A stretch of 6,488 nt of DNA from an uncultured Clostridia bacterium (GTDB lineage Bacteria; Bacillota; Clostridia; Oscillospirales; Oscillospiraceae). The stretch is from the NCBI GenBank assembly GCA_946011705.1, contig CAMGCA010000125.1, positions 1 to 6,488 of the forward strand, read 5' to 3'. The notes under the pieces were generated by a model, which saw nothing but the letters and a program-made list of their open reading frames with translations, made no database searches and was not told the origin of the DNA. Made by a program: the position numbers and the translations under genes. This document shows, one piece after another, positions 1 through 6,029 of this stretch (the first letter of the stretch is position 1; each line of letters opens with the position of its first letter).

Positions 1-21
1 GTCGTGGGGGGGGGGTCGTGG
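1..21. repeat. 10-G homopolymer flanked by a 7-base direct repeat
   Basis: Ten consecutive G residues occupy positions 6-15. The heptamer gtcgtgg occurs at 1-7 and again at 15-21, so it brackets the run. On the minus strand the run reads as three Pro codons in the frame of the large surface-protein gene, continued past its stop codon. Homopolymer plus duplicated flank at the extreme edge is typical of a contig end or low-quality assembly. A real slippage-prone tract cannot be excluded from this window. Confidence 0.6.
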
Positions 22-56
22 ACATGTGTGCGTTCGCTGGACTGCTCCTTGATGAT

Positions 57-2150
57 TTACGTGCCAGCCTTGCAATTTGTGACCGTGAAAGAGCCGTTGG
101 CCGAGGTGCGGTAGGTGCCGATGACAGTGCCCCCTGTGCCGCTGGTATTGCCGCTCAAATAACGGACTTGGAACCAGCAGTCAGATAAGGCGGCCCCGGT
201 CTTGGAGTCATATTTCCATACACAGATAGCGGAGAGAGGTGTGTTCTCAAACAAGAAGGTGTGGCCCTTGCCCGCCTGAACAAATGCCTCCTGGGTATCG
301 CTGTCCTTGATGGAGAACCCGGTGGGCGGTGCCAACTCCTTCACCCGGAACCACCCGTCCCGCAGGCCATTAGCCGGGCCGGTCAGCTCAATGCGGCCAT
401 TCTCGTCCGTTGTGAAGATGCCCAGGTCGTTGAACTCCCCGGTGCTGGTGTTGTTGCTGGCATACCAAACCTGGAACCGCACATTAGAGAGTCGGTCATG
501 GGTGACGGAATTTTCCTTGATGATCTCGATAGACGGACGCTTGAAATTCTCGAAATAGACGTCACGGTCCCGGTTGGGGTACATCGTTACAAGCTGCGAC
601 TCCTCTGCCAGCAGGTAAGGCTCCGGGACGGATTTCTCGATGACCTCCACCACCGAGGGCAGGAGGTTGGGCACCACGGCAACGCCGTTCTCGTCCGTCT
701 CCACCTCCGCGATGGAGTGGCCGTCCGCGCCTCTGACCAAATAGACCGTTCCGGGGATCGGTTCGCTGGTATCGCCGTCCCGTTTATGGATATACAAATT
801 GGAGCGGCGGTCATTGGTCAGCACCTTGGTGCTGGTCTTGCCAGGAAACAGCTCGATGTGGTATTCTCTGAGGTCGAGGATGTGATCCGATCTTGTGGAA
901 ATTTCAGACAGGGAATAGACGCCGGGTTCCAGGCCCTCCCAGAGAATTTCTCCTGTCGGGCCAGAGGTGCGGTCCAGATAATAGCTGCCGTCCTCGATCT
1001 TAGCCAGCCGGAAGGAAACGCCCTCCAGCGGTGTGCCGTCAGAGCTCTGCTTGATGAGCAGCAGCGAGGGCAGCCTGGAGTTGGTGAACACATACTCGGC
1101 GTCCACATTGGGGCCAAGGTAGACGATGCGCTGGGCGTCGTCCACCACATAGCCGGCACAGGACTTCTCCGTGACCACATAAGAGCCCGCGGGGAGGTTC
1201 TCGTTGGTCAGGTCGATCTCGCCCTTGGCGTTGGTTCGGAACTCCTCCGGGCCGTAGCTGCCGTCCACGGCCTTGATCTCGAAGACCGCGTTGGGAATGA
1301 CTTTAGAGGGATCGGCGGAATCCACCTTGGTGAGCCGCAAGCCGGGTGTCCGGTCATTGAAGAACAGCAGCTCCCGGATACCGTCCCCGGCTTGGAGCTC
1401 CACCTCCTGGGGCGTGGCGTCCAGGATCAGGCCGGGATCCCCTGTGTCCACCTCCACGGCCCGGTAAGTGCCCGGTTCCTGATCGGTGAGTAGGATCTCC
1501 CCAAATTCATCGGTGCGGAACCTGCCCAGGGATACGCCGTCCCGGAAAATCTCGAAGGTGACGTCGGGCATAGCCACCTTGTTTTTTCGATCATACTTGA
1601 TGATCCGGATCCCCGGCAGCTCTCGGTTGATCAGCAGGAAATCGGAGACCTCCCCGGCCACAACGGTGGTATTGTAGGTGGCATCGTCCTTCAGCCAGCC
1701 CACCGGGGCGGTCCGCTCCAAAATTTCGTATGCACCCGGCTTGATCCGGTCGAAGAAAGCGCAGCCCGCGAAGTTCGTTTCCTGTACATAGGTGGTGCCG
1801 CTCTCGATGTGCCTGATCTGCACCACCGCGCCGGGCAGCAGGTCGCCGGTATCGCTGCGCTTCTCCACCCGGAGGGAGCCGTAGGCGTCGTTGTAAAAGG
1901 TGACCTCAGCCACCTTCCCGTACTCCACGTTGACATTCTGCACATCCGGGGTGCTGATCAGGTGATCCGGGGCAGGTTCCCGTTCAATGACCGTATAATT
2001 TCCACAGAGGGTCAGGTCGAGGAGCACCTCGCCGGAGCTGTTGGAGGAGAAGGTGCCCACGCTGGCGCCGTTGGGGTCGATGACCTCGAACAGGGCCCCG
2101 CTGAGCCGCTTTTCGCTCCCCGTCTCCTTTTTGATGATGCGCAGCCCGGT
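57..2150 (-). repeat. Tandem CnaB/SpaA-type repeats (seven complete, eighth truncated)
   Basis: Protein-level tandem repeats of the large surface protein. Each unit begins with a [LI]xx[IVL]xK strand, has a G-x-Y/F-x-x-x-E motif near the middle, and ends in an F/L-x-N strand. The spacing between the leading Lys residues is 90, 88, 90, 92, 89, 89 and then 101 residues. Repeat 6 has Val at the Tyr position and repeat 7 has Phe. Repeat 7 (from about residue 882) and repeat 8 (from about 983) share an enlarged early loop rich in Asn, Ser, Thr and Gly that the first six lack, so they form a second subtype. The units are diverged at sequence level and are not near-identical DNA repeats. Confidence 0.85.
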
Positions 2151-3179
2151 GTCCGGGGTGTCCTCCGGTTCATCGCTGTAATTGCTCTGGGCAGACAGAC
2201 GGATGGGGGTGGTGGGGTCGGTGTCGCAGATGTAGTTCTGGAGCTCCCCGTACTTGCCCTGCTCCGCGCAGACCGCGTAATAGATGGCGTACTGGTACAC
2301 ATTGCAGGAGAAGGCCAGCTGGACGCTGCCGCTCTTGCCCTCCACGCTGCCGGCCGGGTACAGCACCTTTACCTGCCCGGCATAGCCGTCCCCGGTGCCG
2401 CTGGTGGTGATGGCGGTAATGTCATTGTTGTTCGTATCCACCAGCCGGGTACCCTCCGGCACCTCGTCGGGGTTGGCGAAGGACACATTGATATCGTAAT
2501 CGCAGACCCAGGTATCGCTTTTGATGGTGAATACCTGCTGGAGATACTTCGTCCCGTTGATGGTGACGGGATAGGCTGTGTCCTGATCCACCGTGCTGGT
2601 CAGCCTGGGGGACTGGGTGCGGCTCCACGCGGTGCCGCGGACATAGATGTTCTTGGCGGCAGCCAGGATCGCCTGCGCCCGCTGCAGCTCCACGCCCGTC
2701 AGGTTGGGATTGACCTTGAGGTTGTTAATGTCCCAATTGGGGAGCAGATAGCACCAGAGGGCCATCTTGGTGGCGTAGTAGGCGTGATATTTGTTCTCCA
2801 GCTTGAGCTCACTAAGCCCTCTGGTGGGGTAGCCGTTAGCCACGATGCCCATGACCTTGGGGTCACTGGTCTTCTCCTCGGCCAGATACTCGATGCTCTC
2901 GCCGGGGGCCACCGTCTGAGGGACGCCCTTGGTGTTGGGATTGACGCAGTAAGCCGGGATCTCTTTCACCTGCCCGGTGCTGGAAACATAATTATAATAG
3001 GTATAGATCTGCTCCCTGATCCGCCCGTTGATGGACAGATAGGACATTGCCGTGCCGCCGTTGAAGATGTTCACCTCACCGAGCGCCTCCTCCTCGGAGC
3101 TGGCGGCGGAGGCGAAGCCGGTGCAGAGGCTCAGGAGCGTCACGAGGCAGAGGAGCAGGGATAGGAATCGTTTTTTCAT
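57..3179 (-). CDS. Giant secreted thioester-domain / CnaB (SpaA-type) repeat surface protein, 3' end interrupted
   Basis: Reads 1040 codons before TAA. The start at 3179 is chosen because it follows an AGGAGG at 3185-3190 and opens a signal peptide: MKKR, a hydrophobic core, and likely cleavage after an ASA motif near residue 26. Residues about 35-185 resemble a TQXA/thioester domain, with Cys78 in AYCVN and a TKMALW motif at 137-142, where the family normally has TQxA.W. Residues about 186-340 form a linker domain with Cys226, 292, 304 and 318. From residue 344 seven full CnaB/SpaA-like repeats follow, with strand-A Lys at 350, 440, 528, 618, 710, 799 and 888, strand Glu at 399, 488, 576, 671, 759, 848 and 948, and closing Asn at 430, 518, 608, 700, 789, 878 and 979. 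An eighth starts at about 983 (Lys989) and is cut off. These residues suit intramolecular isopeptide bonds in a rod-like cell-wall adhesin or pilin. No LPXTG-like anchor is seen because the 3' part is missing. The family call is firm; ligand and exact role are unknown. Confidence 0.9.
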   Translation of the reverse strand: MKKRFLSLLLCLVTLLSLCTGFASAASSEEEALGEVNIFNGGTAMSYLSINGRIREQIYTYYNYVSSTGQVKEIPAYCVNPNTKGVPQTVAPGESIEYLAEEKTSDPKVMGIVANGYPTRGLSELKLENKYHAYYATKMALWCYLLPNWDINNLKVNPNLTGVELQRAQAILAAAKNIYVRGTAWSRTQSPRLTSTVDQDTAYPVTINGTKYLQQVFTIKSDTWVCDYDINVSFANPDEVPEGTRLVDTNNNDITAITTSGTGDGYAGQVKVLYPAGSVEGKSGSVQLAFSCNVYQYAIYYAVCAEQGKYGELQNYICDTDPTTPIRLSAQSNYSDEPEDTPDTGLRIIKKETGSEKRLSGALFEVIDPNGASVGTFSSNSSGEVLLDLTLCGNYTVIEREPAPDHLISTPDVQNVNVEYGKVAEVTFYNDAYGSLRVEKRSDTGDLLPGAVVQIRHIESGTTYVQETNFAGCAFFDRIKPGAYEILERTAPVGWLKDDATYNTTVVAGEVSDFLLINRELPGIRIIKYDRKNKVAMPDVTFEIFRDGVSLGRFRTDEFGEILLTDQEPGTYRAVEVDTGDPGLILDATPQEVELQAGDGIRELLFFNDRTPGLRLTKVDSADPSKVIPNAVFEIKAVDGSYGPEEFRTNAKGEIDLTNENLPAGSYVVTEKSCAGYVVDDAQRIVYLGPNVDAEYVFTNSRLPSLLLIKQSSDGTPLEGVSFRLAKIEDGSYYLDRTSGPTGEILWEGLEPGVYSLSEISTRSDHILDLREYHIELFPGKTSTKVLTNDRRSNLYIHKRDGDTSEPIPGTVYLVRGADGHSIAEVETDENGVAVVPNLLPSVVEVIEKSVPEPYLLAEESQLVTMYPNRDRDVYFENFKRPSIEIIKENSVTHDRLSNVRFQVWYASNNTSTGEFNDLGIFTTDENGRIELTGPANGLRDGWFRVKELAPPTGFSIKDSDTQEAFVQAGKGHTFLFENTPLSAICVWKYDSKTGAALSDCWFQVRYLSGNTSGTGGTVIGTYRTSANGSFTVTNCKAGT

Positions 3180-3184
3180 GATTA

Positions 3185-3210
3185 CCTCCTGTAGGGGCCG
3201 TGACAGGAGG
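3185..3210 (-). promoter_or_regulatory. Hairpin sequestering the Shine-Dalgarno of the giant surface-protein gene
   Basis: On the transcript, CCUCCUGU (3210 to 3203) is perfectly complementary to ACAGGAGG (3192 to 3185), giving an 8-bp stem with a 10-base loop. The 3' arm contains the AGGAGG that lies 5 bases from the AUG at 3179. When folded, this hairpin would hide the ribosome binding site. The complementarity is seen directly; a regulatory role is inference. At DNA level the same palindrome could instead be a protein-binding operator. Confidence 0.55.
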
Positions 3211-3257
3211 GTCATTCAAATCATGTATTTTAGGTCGTGACTACACCTGGCACGGCC
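3196..3257 (-). promoter_or_regulatory. Alternative leader stem, mutually exclusive with the SD-sequestering hairpin
   Basis: The transcript segment GGCCGUGCCAGG (3257 to 3246) can pair with CCUGUCACGGCC (3207 to 3196) at 11 of 12 positions, with a 38-base loop. It uses bases 3203-3207, which are also needed for the hairpin that hides the ribosome binding site, so the two folds compete. Forming this stem would leave AGGAGG at 3185-3190 free. It requires transcription to start upstream of 3257, and no convincing promoter was found there. A TAAAAT at 3227-3232 could be a -10 box of a shorter leader that lacks this stem. Confidence 0.4.
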
Positions 3258-3288
3258 TGATGATCGGTTGTTTTTGAAAAATGGGCGC

Positions 3289-3326
3289 AAAAAAAGAGGC
3301 GGCAGTATGGGTGTCATACTGCCGCC
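3289..3326 (-). terminator. Rho-independent terminator of the upstream gene unit
   Basis: A perfect 12-bp inverted repeat pairs 3298-3309 with 3315-3326 around a 5-base loop. In the minus-strand transcript the stem is followed by UC and then seven U (3295-3289). It lies 13 bases after the stop codon of the stalk-domain gene. It therefore ends the unit coming from the right and separates it from the giant surface-protein gene. There is no T-run on the plus-strand side, so it works in one direction. Confidence 0.9.
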
Positions 3327-3339
3327 GTCCCGCTGGGGG

Positions 3340-4158
3340 TCAGATGGCGTGGAGCTTGTACTCGGTGTACATGTACACGCCGTTGCGGAACACATCCCAG
3401 GCTTCCATGGAGTAGGTCCCCGGAGGACAGGAATTGAAGAGGTCCTCCAGCTCGCTTTCCCGCCAGGGCCAGAAGGAGTGCGCCGTCAGGCTGGGGTCTA
3501 TGGTCAGCCGGATACGGACGGCGGGGGTACCCTTGGCGCCGTATTTCAGCTGACCGTTCTGGCTGGTGTCTGGATGGTTCCCCGCCAGGTTTTGGAGGGT
3601 GTACTGCATCCTGCGGGTCTCATAGAGGTTGCGGATAAAGAGGTAGTCGCCTGCTTCCAGATTGAAGTGGCGGGCCTCCGGCTCCGGCAGCTCCACCTCC
3701 GGGAAACTGCTCCAGTCGCAGGTGGGCGCGGGCAGTTCCCCCAGCGGGCCGCTGGCGAACAGGCTCTTGTCGTACCGGCTGACGTCGGTGATGGTGTAGT
3801 CCGTGCCGTCGTTGCAGCGGATCACATCGCCCGCCTGGGGGATGTAGCGGGAGCCATCCGCGGGGAGCTGGACGGTCCCATCCGCCTGGGCCTGTCCGGT
3901 GGAGATATGGACGGAGTTGTCGCTGGCCCGGTAGGTCACCGTGACGCCCAGCAGTTCGCCCAGCTCCACAAGCTGGATGTAGTTACGCCCGTTGATGGCA
4001 TACGCCTCCAGCGCCACCTGCGCTCCGTCCAGATAGAAGCTCTGGGCGCTGGGCAGAGCTTTGAGGTACTCCGCCGCGGCATGGGCGGCGGGGCCGGTCA
4101 TGGTGACGCCGGCCAGGATACCCGCCGTGACCAGCAGCATATTTTTCTTTCTGCTCAT
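3340..4158 (-). CDS. Secreted stalk-domain (copper amine oxidase N-terminal-like) protein
   Basis: A 272-residue protein with a signal peptide: MSRKK, a hydrophobic stretch at 7-23, and likely cleavage near the AHA-A motif at about 26-28. Residues about 38-88 fit the stalk / copper amine oxidase N-terminal-like domain often found on clostridial exported proteins. Typical features are a YLDG turn, a 'Y.ING.NY..L' core, and a closing strand before HIST. The rest, about 105-272, starts with a short beta segment (YIPQAGDVIRC), then a Pro/Glu-rich stretch (about 153-163) and an aromatic-rich C-terminal half (FWPWRESELEDLFNS, 229-243), for which I know no characterised function. It has Cys115, Cys147 and Cys244, no membrane anchor and no sorting signal, so it is probably released or held by partners. 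The start is set by AGGAGG at 4166-4171; an upstream in-frame GTG at 4227 has neither SD nor signal peptide. It is the last gene before the terminator, 150 bases after the sortase gene. The stalk domain says nothing about amine oxidase activity. Confidence 0.85.
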   Translation of the reverse strand: MSRKKNMLLVTAGILAGVTMTGPAAHAAAEYLKALPSAQSFYLDGAQVALEAYAINGRNYIQLVELGELLGVTVTYRASDNSVHISTGQAQADGTVQLPADGSRYIPQAGDVIRCNDGTDYTITDVSRYDKSLFASGPLGELPAPTCDWSSFPEVELPEPEARHFNLEAGDYLFIRNLYETRRMQYTLQNLAGNHPDTSQNGQLKYGAKGTPAVRIRLTIDPSLTAHSFWPWRESELEDLFNSCPPGTYSMEAWDVFRNGVYMYTEYKLHAI

Positions 4159-4165
4159 ATCGTTG

Positions 4166-4171
4166 TCCTCC
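4166..4171 (-). promoter_or_regulatory. Ribosome binding site deciding the stalk-domain protein start
   Basis: AGGAGG on the minus strand, 7 bases upstream of the ATG at 4158. It supports that start over the longer in-frame option at 4227. Confidence 0.8.
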
Positions 4172-4290
4172 TCATTTTCAGATATTGTGGGGCTTTTGCA
4201 AGCAACACAATACCGTAAGGATGGCACAAAGTCGAGCGGAAAGAAGCGGGAAAGATGGAGAAATCAAAGGGTGTAAACGAAGCAGAATGG

Positions 4291-4306
4291 ACAAGCCGGG
4301 GCTTGT
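4291..4306 (-). other. Short hairpin just after the sortase stop, in the 150-base gap
   Basis: The inverted repeat ACAAGC...GCTTGT, with a 4-base loop, begins 3 bases after the sortase stop codon. It is not followed by a T-run, so it is more likely a 3' stability or processing hairpin than a terminator. The rest of the gap (4172-4290) holds no gene that I can support and no convincing promoter. The best weak pair is TTGTGT and CAATAT with a 17-base spacer, ahead of the stalk-domain gene, matching the consensus at only about half the positions. Confidence 0.35.
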
Positions 4307-4308
4307 GC

Positions 4309-5103
4309 TTATTTCTCCACGGCCTGGACGCACCAGCGGTACTCCCGCTGGTCACGGACGCAGGTATACAGGGTGAGCATATTCTCCGTGGAGGAGGCGA
4401 GGGCGCTGCGGTCTGTCTCAGACACCTTGGACACAGAGATCACCTTGTAGGTGCGGGTACCCAGCTTGGTGGTCAGGGTGATAGTATCACCCACCTCCAG
4501 CGTATGGATCTGACCGAAGTAGGCGTTGACGCCCCGGTTGTGGGCCGCCAAGGCCACATTTCCATCCCAGATGGAAGTTTCCTCAAAGTGGCCCGCGCCC
4601 TTTTTCAGCGTGGAACTTCCGGTACCCTCATAGATCTTGACGGTCAGGTCGATGGCCGGGATCTTCAGGGTGCCAAGATGCCCGCCGCTGTAGTAGAGGT
4701 CGTCCGTCACCTCGGTGTAGCCCGTGGAGGTGACTGTGCCGGAAGAAGTGCCGGGCATCGTGCTGCCGGGGACCACCACAGGAGAGCCGGTCCCGTTGAT
4801 TACCGTACCAGTGGCGGCCATACCGCTGGGGGCCAGGTTGGGCGTCAGGTAAGTTCCCGTCCCCTTGGTGTCCGCACTGGGGCTGCCGAAGGCAGGCGGG
4901 ATGAGGGCGGCGTTCTTGCTGACATCCTCATTCTTCCTGGCCCCGCCGTCCACCGTATGCACCACTTCGACAGAGGTGGGCGTGCCATAGTCCGGGCCGT
5001 CCGGCGCGTCGATGGTATATTCCAGCGGCTCCGCCGCGCTGGCGCCCACCGTGAGGGAGGCGGTCAGGCACAGGAGCAGGACAGCCGTTCTCAGCTTTTT
5101 CAT
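4309..5103 (-). CDS. Sortase, class D-like, with signal peptide and long low-complexity linker
   Basis: Sortases are cysteine transpeptidases that cleave an LPXTG-like signal and join surface proteins to the cell wall or to each other. In this 264-residue protein the catalytic domain is residues about 142-264. It starts with the family's LGTLKIPAIDL strand. His188 sits in AAHNRG, Cys248 in TLYTC, and Arg256, 8 residues after the Cys, is the likely third catalytic residue; Arg253 is an alternative. The N-terminus (MKKLR, hydrophobic 7-22, ASAAE) looks like a cleavable signal peptide, and there is no other membrane segment. Residues about 65-135 are rich in Gly, Ser, Thr and Pro and look like a flexible spacer. 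The ATG overlaps the preceding stop as ATGA, and GGAGGTGA at 5110-5117 is a strong SD, so translation is probably coupled to the upstream gene. The likely substrate is the CnaB protein downstream. Class D is a best fit by motif, not proven. Confidence 0.9.
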   Translation of the reverse strand: MKKLRTAVLLLCLTASLTVGASAAEPLEYTIDAPDGPDYGTPTSVEVVHTVDGGARKNEDVSKNAALIPPAFGSPSADTKGTGTYLTPNLAPSGMAATGTVINGTGSPVVVPGSTMPGTSSGTVTSTGYTEVTDDLYYSGGHLGTLKIPAIDLTVKIYEGTGSSTLKKGAGHFEETSIWDGNVALAAHNRGVNAYFGQIHTLEVGDTITLTTKLGTRTYKVISVSKVSETDRSALASSTENMLTLYTCVRDQREYRWCVQAVEK

Positions 5104-6014
5104 TCAGCGTCACCTCCGCTTTCATCAGACTCACGGCGGCGTTTGAGGAACAGGGCGATGCCGACGCCGCCGCCAGCCGCCGCGACAACGCCCAGCGGGA
5201 CCAGCACATAGGCCCAGTTGAACTGCTTCGGAGCTTCCAATACATCGGGCAGTTCCACGGCAGGCTCCACCGGGACGATGGCAGTCCCCTCAAAGATGGC
5301 CACATACCGGGTCTTGTTCAGGGCGATGCGGCTGACGGTGCCGGTGTAGTCGGCGGTAACGGTGTAGCCCTTCACATAGCTGCTGGTGGCGCTGCCCGTA
5401 TAGGTGGCGACAGCGGTAAAGCGGTCCCCCAGGGCATAGCCGTCCGTGCTGGCGGTGTTGTCCGTCTGCCAGTCGATGCTCTGGAGCGTCAGGGTGCGGC
5501 CATTGTCCTCAATGGTCTTGGGGATGTACTGGGTGTCCTGTCCGGCCAGGTTGGGATAGCTCCGGGTGGCCTGGACTTCCTTTGTGGAACTGCCGTACCC
5601 GGCCACCTCCACCTGCACGGTATCCAGCTGGAGCGTCAGGGTCCCTGTCAGGCCATCATCGGTGATGAACTCCCGTTCCTGGGGCAGCAGGGCCAGCACC
5701 GAGGCCATGTCCTTGCTCTTGCTTTCCAGGGACACCGTCTCCGTGTGCTGCCGCTCCTCATATTCGGGGAGCTCCTGCTTGAGCAGGTCCGTCAGGGTGT
5801 AACGGAACCCGTCCTGCTCGAAGTCCGACCGGGGGATGCCCGCGGGATCGTCCGTGGGAGACAGGTCATAGATCTTCCTAATCTCACCCCCATCCTCGCT
5901 GCGGGTGATGGAGGTGGGATAGCACACCGCCACCGTTTCCGCGGCGGCAGCCTGGACGGGAAGGGCCATGGCCAGCGTCAGCGCCATGGCGCAAAGGGCA
6001 AATACTCGTTTCAT
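5100..6014 (-). CDS. Exported single-pass membrane protein of unknown function with two-fold internal repeat
   Basis: A 304-residue protein I cannot assign to a characterised family. It has a signal peptide (MKR, hydrophobic 4-22, AAAAE, cleavage about residue 25), an extracellular region of about 240 residues, a membrane segment at about 268-290, and a cytoplasmic KRRR followed by an acidic tail. The extracellular part appears to contain two related beta-rich units. Unit one starts at IPRSDFEQDG (60-69) and runs to about 140; unit two starts at IPKTIEDNG (164-172) and runs to about 244. Each has a dG.(Y/L)TL strand early and a 'G-T-(L/V)' strand pattern late. The layout (secreted domain, hydrophobic stretch, Arg cluster) mimics a sortase substrate, but there is no LPXTG-like motif before the membrane segment; the nearest sequence is ELPDVLEAPKQ. 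It is 15 bases downstream of the SpoVG gene, with GAGGAGGA as SD, and overlaps the sortase start, so it is probably an envelope partner of the sortase. Confidence 0.8.
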   Translation of the reverse strand: MKRVFALCAMALTLAMALPVQAAAAETVAVCYPTSITRSEDGGEIRKIYDLSPTDDPAGIPRSDFEQDGFRYTLTDLLKQELPEYEERQHTETVSLESKSKDMASVLALLPQEREFITDDGLTGTLTLQLDTVQVEVAGYGSSTKEVQATRSYPNLAGQDTQYIPKTIEDNGRTLTLQSIDWQTDNTASTDGYALGDRFTAVATYTGSATSSYVKGYTVTADYTGTVSRIALNKTRYVAIFEGTAIVPVEPAVELPDVLEAPKQFNWAYVLVPLGVVAAAGGGVGIALFLKRRRESDESGGDAE

Positions 6015-6029
6015 GGGGTCTTCCTCCTC

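Noticed and set aside
261..1493. Long open frame on the plus strand opposite the giant surface-protein gene
   Set aside because: It is a mirror of GC-rich coding sequence. The minus strand has a signal peptide, RBS and recognisable tandem domains, while the plus-strand product has no coherent domain.
1809..3164. 451-codon plus-strand open frame, antisense to the 5' half of the same gene
   Set aside because: The composition is Gly/Val/Leu/His/Asp-rich and reads as an antisense shadow. No SD, no recognisable family, and it overlaps a well-supported gene completely.
3180..3215. Earlier in-frame ATG for the giant protein
   Set aside because: It has no SD, would add 12 residues ahead of a perfect signal peptide, and lies within the structured leader. 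The ATG at 3179 has AGGAGG 5 bases upstream.
3222..3262. Promoter with TAAAAT (3227-3232) as -10 box for the giant gene
   Set aside because: No matching -35 element at 16-18 bases (the sequence there is CCGTGC/CGTGCC-like). It is kept only as an alternative, not called as a feature.
3268..4218. Plus-strand open frame spanning the terminator and the stalk-domain gene
   Set aside because: It runs through a strong terminator hairpin and lies opposite a gene with a clear signal peptide and stalk domain.
4159..4227. Earlier in-frame GTG start for the stalk-domain protein
   Set aside because: It has no SD and would bury the signal peptide behind 23 polar residues. The ATG at 4158 has a strong SD.
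4291..4306. Terminator after the sortase gene
   Set aside because: The stem is only 6 bp and no T-run follows, so an intrinsic terminator is not supported.
4255..5211. Plus-strand open frame opposite the sortase
   Set aside because: The minus strand carries the sortase catalytic residues; the plus-strand product matches nothing and has a shadow-like composition.
5210..5250. LPXTG-like sorting signal in the membrane protein at 5100-6014
   Set aside because: The sequence before the hydrophobic segment (ELPDVLEAPKQ) lacks the Thr/Gly of a sorting motif and the tail is long and acidic. It reads as an ordinary membrane anchor.
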